This document shows positions 27,150-35,395 of a DNA stretch of 64,000 nucleotides, in pieces. Position 1 is the first letter of the stretch, and every line of letters begins with the position of its first letter. A program made the position numbers and the translations under genes. Under the pieces are notes generated by a model that ran no database searches, was not told the DNA's origin, and saw nothing but the letters and a program-made list of their open reading frames with translations. Source of the DNA: Flavobacteriaceae bacterium GSB9. GTDB lineage: Bacteria > Bacteroidota > Bacteroidia > Flavobacteriales > Flavobacteriaceae. Location of the stretch: assembly GCA_022749295.1 (NCBI GenBank), contig CP062007.1, positions 3,067,501 through 3,131,500 on the forward strand. The letters are read 5' to 3'.

Positions 27150-27271
27150 AACGGTTTGGCTATGAGCAGGCGGGCTTTAAAAGCTACTTACCTGTCAGCC
27201 GAAACCATAGTTTTTTAAAAGTATTATTGTTTCGTTTAGCACTGTCTGCCCGCTTGCTTATAGGTGTTGTT
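27150..27271 (-). repeat. attC-like site S14
   Basis: 122 bp, singleton. GGCTATGAGCAGGCGG pairs with CCGCTTGCTTATAGG-like right arm; interior differs from other classes. A gene (cassette 14) reads through about 85 bp of it. Confidence 0.78.
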
Positions 27272-27732
27272 GTGCTTTCGTGCTTTTTTATTTTTTTAAT
27301 TCTCATGTGTTCTTCTGGTCCAAATCTGTCGAACACATAATGGACTATTTGAACTGACTCAAAATTCCAAACATAGTTTTTAAATCCTTCGTTTCCATTT
27401 GCTTCTGAGGTCGGTTTTCCAAATTCTTTTTCGAAATGAGATTGAAAGTCGTTAAATGATTTTTTTTGGTCGCTGTAGTCTGTTCGGAAAAATTCTAATT
27501 CGTTTAAATGTCCGTTTTTCCTGGGTTCAAAGTGAAATCCGAGCATACAACTTAGTCCATTCAAGGATTTACAAGAAATGGTGTAATAGCCTGTCGTAAC
27601 ATGTTTAAAGTCGTGTCCATTCAATTTCTGGGTCAAAGTTTGTTCGTCAATGTCCCAAGGAATGAAAATGTTGGGTTCGTCAATTTTATATCCTTCTTGA
27701 ATGTTCATTTTGTCTTTTTCTGCATGAAGCAC
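27184..27732 (-). CDS. cassette 14: protein of unknown function that reads into its site
   Basis: 182 residues (or 174 from ATG 27708). Soluble; residues about 60-85 give LNELEFFRTDY with a preceding GFHFEPRKNG. The last about 30 residues (from STTTPISKRADSAKRNN onward, basic) are encoded by site S14, because this site lacks the in-frame stop that closes other genes. Function unknown. Confidence 0.68.
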   Translation of the reverse strand: MLHAEKDKMNIQEGYKIDEPNIFIPWDIDEQTLTQKLNGHDFKHVTTGYYTISCKSLNGLSCMLGFHFEPRKNGHLNELEFFRTDYSDQKKSFNDFQSHFEKEFGKPTSEANGNEGFKNYVWNFESVQIVHYVFDRFGPEEHMRIKKIKKHESTTTPISKRADSAKRNNNTFKKLWFRLTGK

Positions 27733-27857
27733 AACGGTTAGGGCTATGATTGCGTTGCGGAAAAATCCGCAGGATTATTCCGCCGTAAAACAAAGATAAT
27801 AAAAGTGAAAGGATTTTCCGATAGGAAAATCCGCCGCAATGAATTATAGGCAATGTT
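27733..27857 (-). repeat. attC-like site S15
   Basis: 125 bp. Arms GGCTATGATTGCG and GCAATGAATTATAGG-like; interior has GGATTTTCC/GGAAAATCC. Cassette 15 ends GTTAGCTACA / TGTAGCTAAC are complementary. Confidence 0.85.
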
Positions 27858-28113
27858 AGCTACAGTATTTTATTTTTAACAGATGCTTTAATTTATTTTT
27901 TGCGCTTAATGCGAGTCAGTTTTAGGTAATATTTTCTTTTTTTAGAATTAGATTTTCCGTGAGGAAGGTCAGTCGTAGGCAACAGTTGCGCTCTGCTTTG
28001 GTCAGTTTGGTTGAGTGAGAAATCAGTTTAGTTTTATACGCTTTTAAAATCAGTTTTATAAGTTTTGAAACCGATTAAATTACTTTTTCAGAGCCGAGTG
28101 AGATATTGTAGCT
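27858..28113 (-). other. cassette 15: cassette without a recognisable gene
   Basis: 256 bp between S15 and S16 with correct complementary ends. On the minus strand there is no ATG-started frame; the longest open frame (about 50 codons, with KLTKAERNCC) lacks a start. A GC-richer patch (GATTTTCCGTGAGGAAGGTC and GGCAACAGTTGCG) could fold. It may encode a small RNA, be a decayed gene, or act as a promoter cassette. Confidence 0.6.
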
Positions 28114-28240
28114 AACGGTTACGTATAAGAATAGTGCGTAGTTTGAGTGCGAGGATTTTCCGAAGGAAAATCAGATGCAAGCAAACAAGCACTAGCTTTT
28201 GGTTTAGGAATAAACTTACGCATTATTTTTATACAATGTT
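28114..28240 (-). repeat. attC-like site S16
   Basis: 127 bp, class A, nearly identical to S3, S6 and S24. Cassette 16 ends GTTACCACCA / TGGTGGTAAC are complementary. Confidence 0.9.
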
Positions 28241-28828
28241 ACCACCAGTTTTTATTTTTATCAGACTCAAAATTAAAAGTCCGATTAATATAATGTTTGT
28301 CCAAAAAGCAAAACGTTTAAATTGCTCACTTTTGTCCGTTTTGAATGTTAATTCTTCCGCGATTAATATTTTGTCTTGGTCAGTATTTTGATTTTCTGTT
28401 ATTTTAAAATCAAACTGACTTTCTTTTTCTGTAACAACATTCAAATAATCAATTCCGCCATTTTCGTTTTTTCCAACAATCCAAAATTCTGTCGTTCCGT
28501 CATTCTCAAACCAAAAATCGGACGTTTTATTTGGCTTTAATTTTTTGTCGAAAGTGACATAGTTTCCTGTTCCGTTCCAGTTGTTATTCCAAAAAGCTAT
28601 TGCATAAATTTTTAGTTTTTTGTCGGTCAGATTTTCAGTCCGAATATTAACTGGCGTTGAAGCTCCAAATGAATCGTCAAATAATGAATTAAGTCCTAAA
28701 GCTAGAAATCCGATTAAAATTCCGAATCCGACGAGTATTTTTAATCCGCTTTTTCGTTTTGTACTAACAAAATAATTAATCAATAAGATTATGAGAAGAA
28801 GTAAGGCTGTAAATAGTAATATCGTCAT
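28229..28828 (-). CDS. cassette 16: membrane protein of unknown function
   Basis: 199 residues from ATG 28828; the longer reading comes from site S17. Two N-terminal helices (about 2-20, 28-46), a soluble domain (about 60-165, with TEFWIVGKNENGG) and a C-terminal helix (about 172-192). The terminal NIV and stop are provided by the site. No family recognised. Confidence 0.72.
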   Translation of the reverse strand: MTILLFTALLLLIILLINYFVSTKRKSGLKILVGFGILIGFLALGLNSLFDDSFGASTPVNIRTENLTDKKLKIYAIAFWNNNWNGTGNYVTFDKKLKPNKTSDFWFENDGTTEFWIVGKNENGGIDYLNVVTEKESQFDFKITENQNTDQDKILIAEELTFKTDKSEQFKRFAFWTNIILIGLLILSLIKIKTGGNIV

Positions 28829-28844
28829 TTTTGAAATTGGTGGT

Positions 28845-29032
28845 AACGTTCTGTGTATGGACAGTAGGGCAGATTCGAAGCACTTCACTTTCGGTTTACC
28901 ACCGGGCCAAAACAAACGTTTTTACTTTTAATTTTCTTTTGTCAAACGTCAAAACTTTGTTTTGGCGTTGCCTGCTCAAAGAACAGGACTTTCAATTTAT
29001 CACTAATTGCCCTATTGGCTATACACCTTGTT
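28845..29032 (-). repeat. attC-like site S17 (long, 188 bp)
   Basis: The longest site. Outer arms TGTGTATGG and TATACA pair; the middle is enlarged by a long hairpin whose stem is GCCAAAACAAA (28906-28916) with TTTGTTTTGGC (28956-28966). It shares CACTTCACTTTCGGTTTACC with S1. Confidence 0.82.
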
Positions 29033-29813
29033 GTGCGTTCGTGTTTTTACTTTTAATAATCATTTTCAAGTCAGAGTATAGATAGATTCCTGCTATGGCC
29101 ATTGCTCCAATTCCTGCTCCTTGCGATTTCCAATTCACGGGATTGAAAATCATGTATACGCCAAAACCAATAAGAAACAAACAGAATGGATAAGCAAACA
29201 GTCGAATTATTATCTTCTTAAAAGTCCACTCCTTTTCAGGTAGCTCTATTTTCTCTTGAACAGGAATGTCTTTTTTGACGGCAATAAGGTTTTTCAAAAA
29301 GGTGTCAATGTTTCGCTTATTCCAACCAAAGGAAGCTACAGAACTCTTTTTATTAGGGTCGCAAATACTGTTCAGTAGTAGTCGGTCGTTGTCTCTAACT
29401 ATGGTAATCATTTCTCCCCAACTTCCTGTCCAATTCCAAGGTCTGTACGCTCGAAATATTTTCTTATTATTAAGTTCAATTTGCCATTGGTATTCTTTAG
29501 CAGTTCTTTCAATAGCTTCTTGAAATTCTTGGTCTGAGTATTCAACTTTTATTTCTCTAAATCTCAGTCGACTTTTCTGAATAAAGTAAAATACAACAGC
29601 TGGAATTATCCATGGCCAAGCTGTCGAAATGAGTTCGTCCGCTGTTCTCACTCCGTCATAAGTTTCAGTCACATAAATTTCAAACAAGCTGAAAAGAGTG
29701 AGCCCTGGAATGAATAGTATGAACAATACAATGAAAAAGTGGTCAATAGTCTGCCAACGACTTAGTTTCAGTCGCTTTGTTTGTTTCATTATGTCAATCC
29801 ATTCTTTATTCAT
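29019..29813 (-). CDS. cassette 17: membrane protein of unknown function
   Basis: 264 residues from ATG 29813 (a GTG start at 29834, at the cassette edge, is possible). Two N-terminal helices, a soluble domain of about 120 residues (with YRPWNWTGSWGEMITIV) and two C-terminal helices. Stop lies within S17 (QGV then stop). Function unknown. Confidence 0.73.
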   Translation of the reverse strand: MNKEWIDIMKQTKRLKLSRWQTIDHFFIVLFILFIPGLTLFSLFEIYVTETYDGVRTADELISTAWPWIIPAVVFYFIQKSRLRFREIKVEYSDQEFQEAIERTAKEYQWQIELNNKKIFRAYRPWNWTGSWGEMITIVRDNDRLLLNSICDPNKKSSVASFGWNKRNIDTFLKNLIAVKKDIPVQEKIELPEKEWTFKKIIIRLFAYPFCLFLIGFGVYMIFNPVNWKSQGAGIGAMAIAGIYLYSDLKMIIKSKNTNAQQGV

Positions 29814-29834
29814 TGGTTTTTTCGCATGACGCAC

Positions 29835-29959
29835 AACGGTCTCGTATAACCGTCAGTTACGAGTTAATATGCTTTACTTTTCGGTTTAGAACTGACGTTA
29901 GCAATTCCGAGTGGATTCGGACGTAGTCGAATCCGCCGTAATTGCGGTTATACATTGTT
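29835..29959 (-). repeat. attC-like site S18
   Basis: 125 bp, class B, start of a run of four class B sites (S18-S21). Arms GTATAACCGTCAGTTACG / CGTAATTGCGGTTATAC. Cassette 18 ends GTTGTACGCA / TGCGTACAAC are complementary. Confidence 0.9.
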
Positions 29960-29970
29960 GTACGCAGGTT

Positions 29971-30252
29971 TTATTTTCCATTTTTTATTAATTTAACAGA
30001 GTCTATAATTATAATGATGAAATAAATTATAAGTGCGATTCCACCAATTGGTAGTGTTATAAATATTCCTAACCAAGGAATTACTCCCCAAAAGCAGTTT
30101 CCTTCGTGACAAGGTTCATTTGTTATTAATTCAGATAAGTAAGCTCCAATAAATCCAATTATAAAAGGCGAAAATGCTAAAAATATAATTACACCCAACC
30201 ATAATGGAAATCTAGTCAAATAGTGATTTTTTGTTTTTAAAATTATTCCCAT
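29971..30252 (-). CDS. cassette 18: small membrane protein
   Basis: 93 residues with two to three membrane helices (about 15-40, 52-68, 68-85) and a CHEGNC pair between them facing the periplasm. About 145 bp lie between its start and the cassette edge; they hold a 37-codon frame (MEMKKNGFVYIADLKK...) of doubtful reality that overlaps this start. Function unknown. Confidence 0.68.
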   Translation of the reverse strand: MGIILKTKNHYLTRFPLWLGVIIFLAFSPFIIGFIGAYLSELITNEPCHEGNCFWGVIPWLGIFITLPIGGIALIIYFIIIIIDSVKLIKNGK

Positions 30253-30397
30253 ATGTTTTGATTGTAATTTGTAATATTTGAATTTCGGTTAAAGACTTGT
30301 ATTATCAGTTTTTTTAAATCAGCTATATACACAAATCCATTTTTTTTCATTTCCATTTTCAATTCTGCTTGTGAATTTTTGCTGGTAACTTGCGTAC

Positions 30398-30522
30398 AAC
30401 GGTTAGTATAACCGTCAGTTATCGGTTTGATTTACTTTGTTTTTCGGTTTGGCACAGGCTTTAGCAATTCCGAGTGGATTCGGACCTAGTCGAATCCGCC
30501 GTAATTGCGGTTGTATAGTGTT
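30398..30522 (-). repeat. attC-like site S19
   Basis: 125 bp, class B (GTATAACCGTCAGTTA arm). Cassette 19 ends GTTGTACGCT / TGCGTACAAC are complementary over nine bases. Confidence 0.9.
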
Positions 30523-30538
30523 GTACGCTGGCTTTTTT

Positions 30539-30979
30539 TCATTCAGTCACTAATTCTGATTTCTTTTTTTCTTTATTAATCAAATATAATACTCTACCAA
30601 AGTACATTAAAAATGGAATTCCGCTTCCAAGTGTTAGTGCAAATAGAAAATTGTCATAATTCCAAGCTCCGTAACAAATAAAGAGGAAAGAAATCAGTAT
30701 TAAAGTCAGTCCGATGTAAATCCAGTTTATTTTGGTCAAAATGTTTTTTGAAAACAATAAAGCAATTGAAATTAGTTTGCCAATTAAAGACACAATAGCT
30801 ATTAAAATCAGACTGCTTTCAAAAGGATATTCTTGTTGGAATTCAAATCCGCTTTCTATTATCGTCCGAATACTTATAAACTCAATTAATATCATTATTC
30901 CGTAACCATGTCCAGCAGGAACTCCAATTAGGATTATTGAGTTTAGAATTAAGGTTAATATTATTGCTCTTTTTATCAA
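30539..30979 (-). CDS. cassette 19: four-helix membrane protein
   Basis: 146 residues with helices at about 5-30, 55-78, 85-105 and 112-133. No family recognised. Fills the whole cassette apart from short ends. Confidence 0.7.
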   Translation of the reverse strand: MIKRAIILTLILNSIILIGVPAGHGYGIMILIEFISIRTIIESGFEFQQEYPFESSLILIAIVSLIGKLISIALLFSKNILTKINWIYIGLTLILISFLFICYGAWNYDNFLFALTLGSGIPFLMYFGRVLYLINKEKKKSELVTE

Positions 30980-31006
30980 TTTTGAGTGTGTTTTCAGCTT
31001 GCGTAC

Positions 31007-31131
31007 AACGGTCTCGTATAACCGTCAGTTACGGGTTAATTCGCGTTAATTTTCGGTTTAGCACTGGCGTTAGCAATTCCGAGTGGATTCGGACGTATTC
31101 GAATCCGCCGTAATTGCGGTTATACATTGTT
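31007..31131 (-). repeat. attC-like site S20
   Basis: 125 bp, class B. Cassette 20 ends GTTGTAGGTA / TACCTACAAC correspond (one G-T at the far end). Confidence 0.9.
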
Positions 31132-31147
31132 GTAGGTAGTTTTTCAT

Positions 31148-31567
31148 TCATATTTTGTTAATCAACCATACAATTCCGATTCCAGAGAATAAAAATCCAC
31201 CGACTATAAAAATCATTGGAAAATAGGTCTTCCAGAACTCGTTGTTTATCATTATTTCGTATTCGTTATCCTTTTTCAAGTAAATTATATCAATCGGTTC
31301 ATTTATCCGTTTTGGATTCGCGCTTGAGTCCAACTTTTGGATTGTTTCAATTCCGTTTTTGTCCGTAAATCGAACAACAGGAAAGTGATAGATGTGTGAA
31401 TCTCCTTCAGCGTCTTTGCTCCGTTCCTCTATAAAGTCAATTATTTTAGCTTTTGTTTTAATTCCGTTTGTTTGTATTCTACGATTTGAATTCCGAATGT
31501 AAAATCCCGCGTATAAAAATCCGCCTCCAACTATTAAAAATACAATTGCTCCAATTAAGTTTTCCAT
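31148..31567 (-). CDS. cassette 20: DUF3592 membrane protein
   Basis: 139 residues with the DUF3592 layout: a helix at about 5-24, a beta domain (KTKAKIIDF...YHFPVVRFTDKNG...KRINEPIDIIYLKKD) and a second helix at about 115-135. Domain of unknown function, widespread in bacterial membranes. Confidence 0.8.
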   Translation of the reverse strand: MENLIGAIVFLIVGGGFLYAGFYIRNSNRRIQTNGIKTKAKIIDFIEERSKDAEGDSHIYHFPVVRFTDKNGIETIQKLDSSANPKRINEPIDIIYLKKDNEYEIMINNEFWKTYFPMIFIVGGFLFSGIGIVWLINKI

Positions 31568-31596
31568 TCAGTTTCTTGGGTTGTCAAATTACCTAC

Positions 31597-31720
31597 AACG
31601 TTTCGTATAACCGTCAGTTACGGGTTAATATGCGTTAATTTTCGGTTTGGTACAGACTTTAGCAATTCCGAGTGGATTCGGACGTAGTCGAATCCGCCGT
31701 AATTGCGGTTATACATTGTT
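31597..31720 (-). repeat. attC-like site S21
   Basis: 124 bp, class B. Cassette 21 ends GTTGGGCAAC / GTTGCCCAAC are complementary although an IS3 element now lies between them. Confidence 0.9.
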
Positions 31721-32245
31721 GGGCAACGTTTTTATTAATTCAGCTTTCTGACTTTTTTCAGCGTGTGTCATTGCTATGATAAATTCAGTCAGCTTTAGTG
31801 TATCAATATCTAATTGCCCAAGTTGTATGTTTAATTCTTGAAATCCGAGTTCCTCATTCATTTTTGCGATTGCCTTTTTAAATCTTCCTTTTCTTTTAGA
31901 GGGTCTAAAACTTTCGGGTACGAGAATACATATAAAATGTTGACCGTAAATGTTTACTGGATATGCTTCTTTAATAATTTCCCAATTTATAAATTCATCG
32001 TGTGTTGTTCTGTCGTAAATTCCAATTTCATTTATAATTACTTGTGGTCTTTTGTCAAGTAAGTGAAAAAGTCCAACTGGAATTGCTAATCCGAAAAATA
32101 TTGTTCCAACCCAACCCATAATTCGGTCAGTTTGAGTTCCATCATCTTTTAATATCATCCAAATTCCTGCTGCAATTAGTGGTGCTGCAAGTAAGAAGAG
32201 TTTCAATACTTTTTTATTCGATTTATATAATTTGATTTCGGTCAT
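31709..32245 (-). CDS. cassette 21: STM3941-like membrane protein
   Basis: 178 residues: two N-terminal helices (about 13-32, 42-60) then a PH-like soluble part with VIINEIGIYDRTTHDEFINW (about 69-88) as in proteins named STM3941 family. The end NNV and stop are read from the site. An IS3 element is inserted just 10 bp before the start codon, so native expression is probably disrupted. Confidence 0.65.
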   Translation of the reverse strand: MTEIKLYKSNKKVLKLFLLAAPLIAAGIWMILKDDGTQTDRIMGWVGTIFFGLAIPVGLFHLLDKRPQVIINEIGIYDRTTHDEFINWEIIKEAYPVNIYGQHFICILVPESFRPSKRKGRFKKAIAKMNEELGFQELNIQLGQLDIDTLKLTEFIIAMTHAEKSQKAELIKTLPNNV

Positions 32246-32295
32246 TGTATTATACTGAAATAGGTTGACTCTTTTTTGGTTACTATTGCTGGTTC

Positions 32296-33183
32296 TTAAA
32301 ACTTGAGTTCAAGTAAATTTACATTATTTTTTCGATAGGATTTGTATTTGATGTTTGGATTGAGATGCACATCAGCAGGTTTTCTTAATTTTAAGCTAAA
32401 ATGTGTTCTTAGATTGTTGTAAATATATACTGCTTGTTTGGTTATTTTCTGAGCTAATTCAGTGCTTTTAATGGTTTGTTTTAGTCCGTATTCATATTTT
32501 AACGTTCTGTTAATGCGTTCGGCAACAGCGTTTTCATACGGATCGTATTGTTCAGTCATACTCATTGTAATTCCGTTATCTTCAGCAAACTTTGTGTATT
32601 CAGGGTTGCAGTACTGAAAGCCTCTATCGGAATGATGAATGAGTTTTTGGTTGGGATACTTTCTGTTTTTAATGGCCATATCGAGCGCTTTTCTGCAAAG
32701 TGATGTTCTCATATGGTTATCGAGGTTATAGCCCATAATTTGCTTGGAATAGGCGTCTGTGACCAATGCTAAATAGTTGTGTCCGTTTTCAGTTTTAATG
32801 TACGTTATATCGCTTACCCATAGCTGTTCAGGTCGTTTAGGGACGTGGTCTTTGATCAGGTTTTTGTATTTTCTGTACATATGGTTTGAGTTTGTGGTTG
32901 TGATGTAATTTTTAGTTTTAGGAATGAGTAGCTTGTTAAGTCTAAGGAACCGATAGAACTTGTCTCTTCCTATCTTAACATCAGCTTTAATAAAGTCTTG
33001 TTTTAGTTCAGTATAGAGTTTAATCCCACCCGTTTTAGAGCCTACTTTTTTACGGTATTCCTTGACCATTTTTATTAGCTTCTGATGGTCTATTTCTTGT
33101 TTTTGTTGTGCTTTGAGCCTTTTGTAGAAGGCTTGTTTGCTAATCCCAAAACATCCATAGAGCCATTTTCTTTTATACGGGCT
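32296..33183 (-). CDS. IS3-family transposase OrfB
   Basis: About 295 residues through a -1 frameshift at an A6-G run (33182-33188). DDE core visible: LWVSDITYI, KLIHHSDRGFQYCN and EQYDPYENAVAERINRTLKYE. Looks intact. Confidence 0.88.
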   Translation of the reverse strand, partial: SPYKRKWLYGCFGISKQAFYKRLKAQQKQEIDHQKLIKMVKEYRKKVGSKTGGIKLYTELKQDFIKADVKIGRDKFYRFLRLNKLLIPKTKNYITTTNSNHMYRKYKNLIKDHVPKRPEQLWVSDITYIKTENGHNYLALVTDAYSKQIMGYNLDNHMRTSLCRKALDMAIKNRKYPNQKLIHHSDRGFQYCNPEYTKFAEDNGITMSMTEQYDPYENAVAERINRTLKYEYGLKQTIKSTELAQKITKQAVYIYNNLRTHFSLKLRKPADVHLNPNIKYKSYRKNNVNLLELKF

Positions 33184-33548
33184 TTTTTCTTTTTCTCTAT
33201 CTCTTTTGCTAATGTTTTGGGCAATGACTTTTTTGACATATCGACGCCAGTAATAAGTTCCATATCAGCGATGATGTCCTGCTGGAAGTCTTTTTGGAAC
33301 TCCAGTTCTTCAATTTTTTCCTTTAGTCTTTTAATTTCATCGTTCTTGCTCATACCATTGTTTTGTTGTACTAAGGTACTGTATTTTCTTAACCAATAGG
33401 CAATGGTTGTCCTAGGGACATCATATTTTTTGGAAGCCTGATTGTTAGAGATGTGTCCAGTAAGGATTTGGTCAACGACCAAAAGTTTGGTTTCTAGATT
33501 GACTTTTTGGTAGCTTTTTTTTCGCCAGTGGTCTTTTTTTGTTTTCAT
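33090..33548 (-). CDS. IS3-family transposase OrfA
   Basis: 152 residues: helix-turn-helix NNQASKKYDVPRTTIAYWLR (about 35-54) followed by a coiled coil (about 65-95). It overlaps OrfB around the slippery A run at about 33183-33188. Confidence 0.88.
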   Translation of the reverse strand: MKTKKDHWRKKSYQKVNLETKLLVVDQILTGHISNNQASKKYDVPRTTIAYWLRKYSTLVQQNNGMSKNDEIKRLKEKIEELEFQKDFQQDIIADMELITGVDMSKKSLPKTLAKEIEKKKKARIKENGSMDVLGLANKPSTKGSKHNKNKK

Positions 33549-33620
33549 AAGTGACTATAATTAAATGATTAATTTTTAGTCAACCTATTTCAGGAAAGTT
33601 CACATTCTCAAATGTTGCCC

Positions 33621-33746
33621 AACGTGTTTGTGTAAGGATAGTTGCGTGTGCGAGCAACTAACTTACTAAAAATGGAACGAACCAGAGGAAAATCCGTAGG
33701 ATTTTCCGAGTAGGCTAGAACCAAGCAATTATTTTTACACGTTGTT
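33621..33746 (-). repeat. attC-like site S22
   Basis: 126 bp, class C. GTGTAAGGATAGTTGC / GCAATTATTTTTACAC. Cassette 22 ends GTTGGCAATA / TATTGCCAAC are complementary. Confidence 0.9.
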
Positions 33747-33754
33747 GGCAATAG

Positions 33755-34297
33755 TTATTTTCTTATATAATCCTCTGCTATTTTGTCGATTAAGTTTATC
33801 CATTGGGATTTTAGATTTTCTTTATCGTCAAACCTTTTTTCATTTCTTAAATAAGTTTTATACTCCGAACCATTTATATTTAGTCGTATGGAGTATCCGT
33901 AATTATGACTCATCCATAATTTTGATTTTGGCTCTATCGTTTTTATTTCCGCTTCGTTTTCTAAATAGAAGTCCAAAATATTTTTTAATTCAGGACATTC
34001 AGTGATTGGAAATTCTGTGAATTTGTTATTCTTTTTGTACTTAATAACTTTTAAAAATTCTTTTCCATTTTCTTTCCATAAAAACAAGTAAGTTGCTTTA
34101 TTTCCACGACCATTGTCAAAGAAGTAGTAAGCTTCAAGTAAAGTGTCAACTTTTTTGGCGGTCAGTTCAGTCCGAAAATCAGCGATTTTTTCGTCCATTT
34201 TAAAGTCAAAACTTTTCTGTTCAGTTTGTCCAAATGATATTATGGAAACAAATACTAAAAAGAAAAACAGAACTTTATTTTTTAAACGGACTTTCAT
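33755..34297 (-). CDS. cassette 22: secreted protein of unknown function
   Basis: 180 residues from ATG 34297, with a signal peptide (about 1-24, ending ISFGQ). The mature part has alternating beta and helical segments (LEAYYFFDNGRGNKATYLFL, SIRLNINGSEYKTYL). No family recognised. Starts 10 bp inside the cassette. Confidence 0.72.
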   Translation of the reverse strand: MKVRLKNKVLFFFLVFVSIISFGQTEQKSFDFKMDEKIADFRTELTAKKVDTLLEAYYFFDNGRGNKATYLFLWKENGKEFLKVIKYKKNNKFTEFPITECPELKNILDFYLENEAEIKTIEPKSKLWMSHNYGYSIRLNINGSEYKTYLRNEKRFDDKENLKSQWINLIDKIAEDYIRK

Positions 34298-34307
34298 AAT
34301 TATTGCC

Positions 34308-34433
34308 AACGTTTGGTGTATGGTTAGTTGCGTGGTTCAGCAACTAATTTAGTAAACAAATACTTGCCCGAGGAAATTCCGAAGGAATTTTCGTGAGAAG
34401 CACTAGCCGTAGCAATTAATTATACACGGTGTT
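34308..34433 (-). repeat. attC-like site S23
   Basis: 126 bp, class E-like (interior GAAATTCCGAAGGAATTTTC). GTGTATGGTTAGTTGC pairs with GCAATTAATTATACAC. Cassette 23 ends GTTGTAAGCA / TGCTTACAAC are complementary. Confidence 0.9.
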
Positions 34434-34878
34434 GTAAGCAGTTTTTTTTATTAGTTACCAATTCCGTTAATTTATCCAGTTTACTTTGGTCAATTTTTAT
34501 CCAGTCTGTTTTTTCAAATTCCAATGTACTAAACTTTTTCAAACTCCGATACATTGGCAAAATCACAGAATTAAAATCTCCATTAAATTCATATATCAGG
34601 TTTTGAACTTCTGAACCGTCACTTTCTGAAATCGAAAGATTTACTAAATCTCCACTTGGTGATAATTTGAAAAAATAGATACCAGGTTCAACATTCCATC
34701 TAAATTCAGATTCCAAACCTTTTAGGCACAAAATCAAAGCATCACACATTTTGTCCGTTGGATTTTCAGGAATTTTTGAAGTGGTAAAATTTAACTCAAA
34801 TTCTCCCGATTCAAATTCAATCGGTAACCATCCGTTTTGTGGATTCCCTAAATTCAGTTTTACTTTGTTTCGTACCAA
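34420..34878 (-). CDS. cassette 23, gene 2: soluble protein, overlaps gene 1
   Basis: 152 residues, no signal. Beta-rich (PIEFESGEFELNFTTSK, GIYFFKLSPSGDLVNLSI), reminiscent of small immunity or SMI1-like partner proteins, but this is only a resemblance. Start lies 19 bp before the stop of gene 1, so translation is probably coupled. Its last codons (QHRV) are site-encoded. Confidence 0.7.
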   Translation of the reverse strand: MVRNKVKLNLGNPQNGWLPIEFESGEFELNFTTSKIPENPTDKMCDALILCLKGLESEFRWNVEPGIYFFKLSPSGDLVNLSISESDGSEVQNLIYEFNGDFNSVILPMYRSLKKFSTLEFEKTDWIKIDQSKLDKLTELVTNKKNCLQHRV

Positions 34879-35231
34879 TGTTTTCTTTTTTCGTATTCCT
34901 CAAATTCTATATCATTCATTTTAAGCAAAGTCTTTGATAAAGTGCGATATTCTGAAAGTCTCTTTTGTTTTAGAAAATCCGTTATCAGATAATAAACAAA
35001 ATCGTGCTCTAAATCCGTTAATGTCAGTTTTGAGTATCGTTTTCTTGATTTTGGGTATTGTTTCCAAAATCGTTTGTAATCAGCGTAAATTTTGTCCGTT
35101 ACTTTTTCGATTATTTCAGTCAGCAATTCAGTAGGAATTCTGTTATTAGAAATTCCAGTATAGTATACCTCAATTTCTGCGAAGAAATTTTTCTTTGGTT
35201 CAATACTATTTTTAGTTTTCCAGAATGTCAT
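34860..35231 (-). CDS. cassette 23, gene 1: soluble protein
   Basis: 123 residues, helical and strongly charged (KVTDKIYADYKRFWKQYPKS, DFLKQKRLSEYRTLSK). No family recognised. Overlaps gene 2 by 19 bp; the pair moves as a unit in one cassette. Confidence 0.7.
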   Translation of the reverse strand: MTFWKTKNSIEPKKNFFAEIEVYYTGISNNRIPTELLTEIIEKVTDKIYADYKRFWKQYPKSRKRYSKLTLTDLEHDFVYYLITDFLKQKRLSEYRTLSKTLLKMNDIEFEEYEKRKHWYETK

Positions 35232-35247
35232 TTCTCAAATTGCTTAC

Positions 35248-35374
35248 AACGTTCTCGTATAAGAATAGTGCGTAGTTTGAGTGCGAGGATTTTCCGAAGG
35301 AAAATCAGATGCAAGCAAACAAGCACTAACTTTGGTTTTAGGAATAAACTTACGCATTATTTTTATATGGTGTT
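35248..35374 (-). repeat. attC-like site S24
   Basis: 127 bp, class A; identical to S6. Left boundary of the second copy of the RDD cassette. Confidence 0.9.
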
Positions 35375-35395
35375 GTGAGCTGGCTTTTTCATTAT

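Larger units (their letters stand above)
32256..33592 (-). mobile_element. IS3-family insertion sequence inside cassette 21
   Basis: About 1.34 kb with terminal inverted repeats TGAAATAGGTTGACT on both ends, encoding OrfA and OrfB on the minus strand. It separates the cassette 21 gene from its cassette edge at 33621. It is a different IS3 subgroup from the element at 15398. No target duplication is obvious. Confidence 0.9.

Noticed and set aside
30253-30397. 37-codon frame upstream of the cassette 18 gene
   Set aside because: It overlaps the start of the better supported gene and has no recognisable features; only mentioned under that gene.
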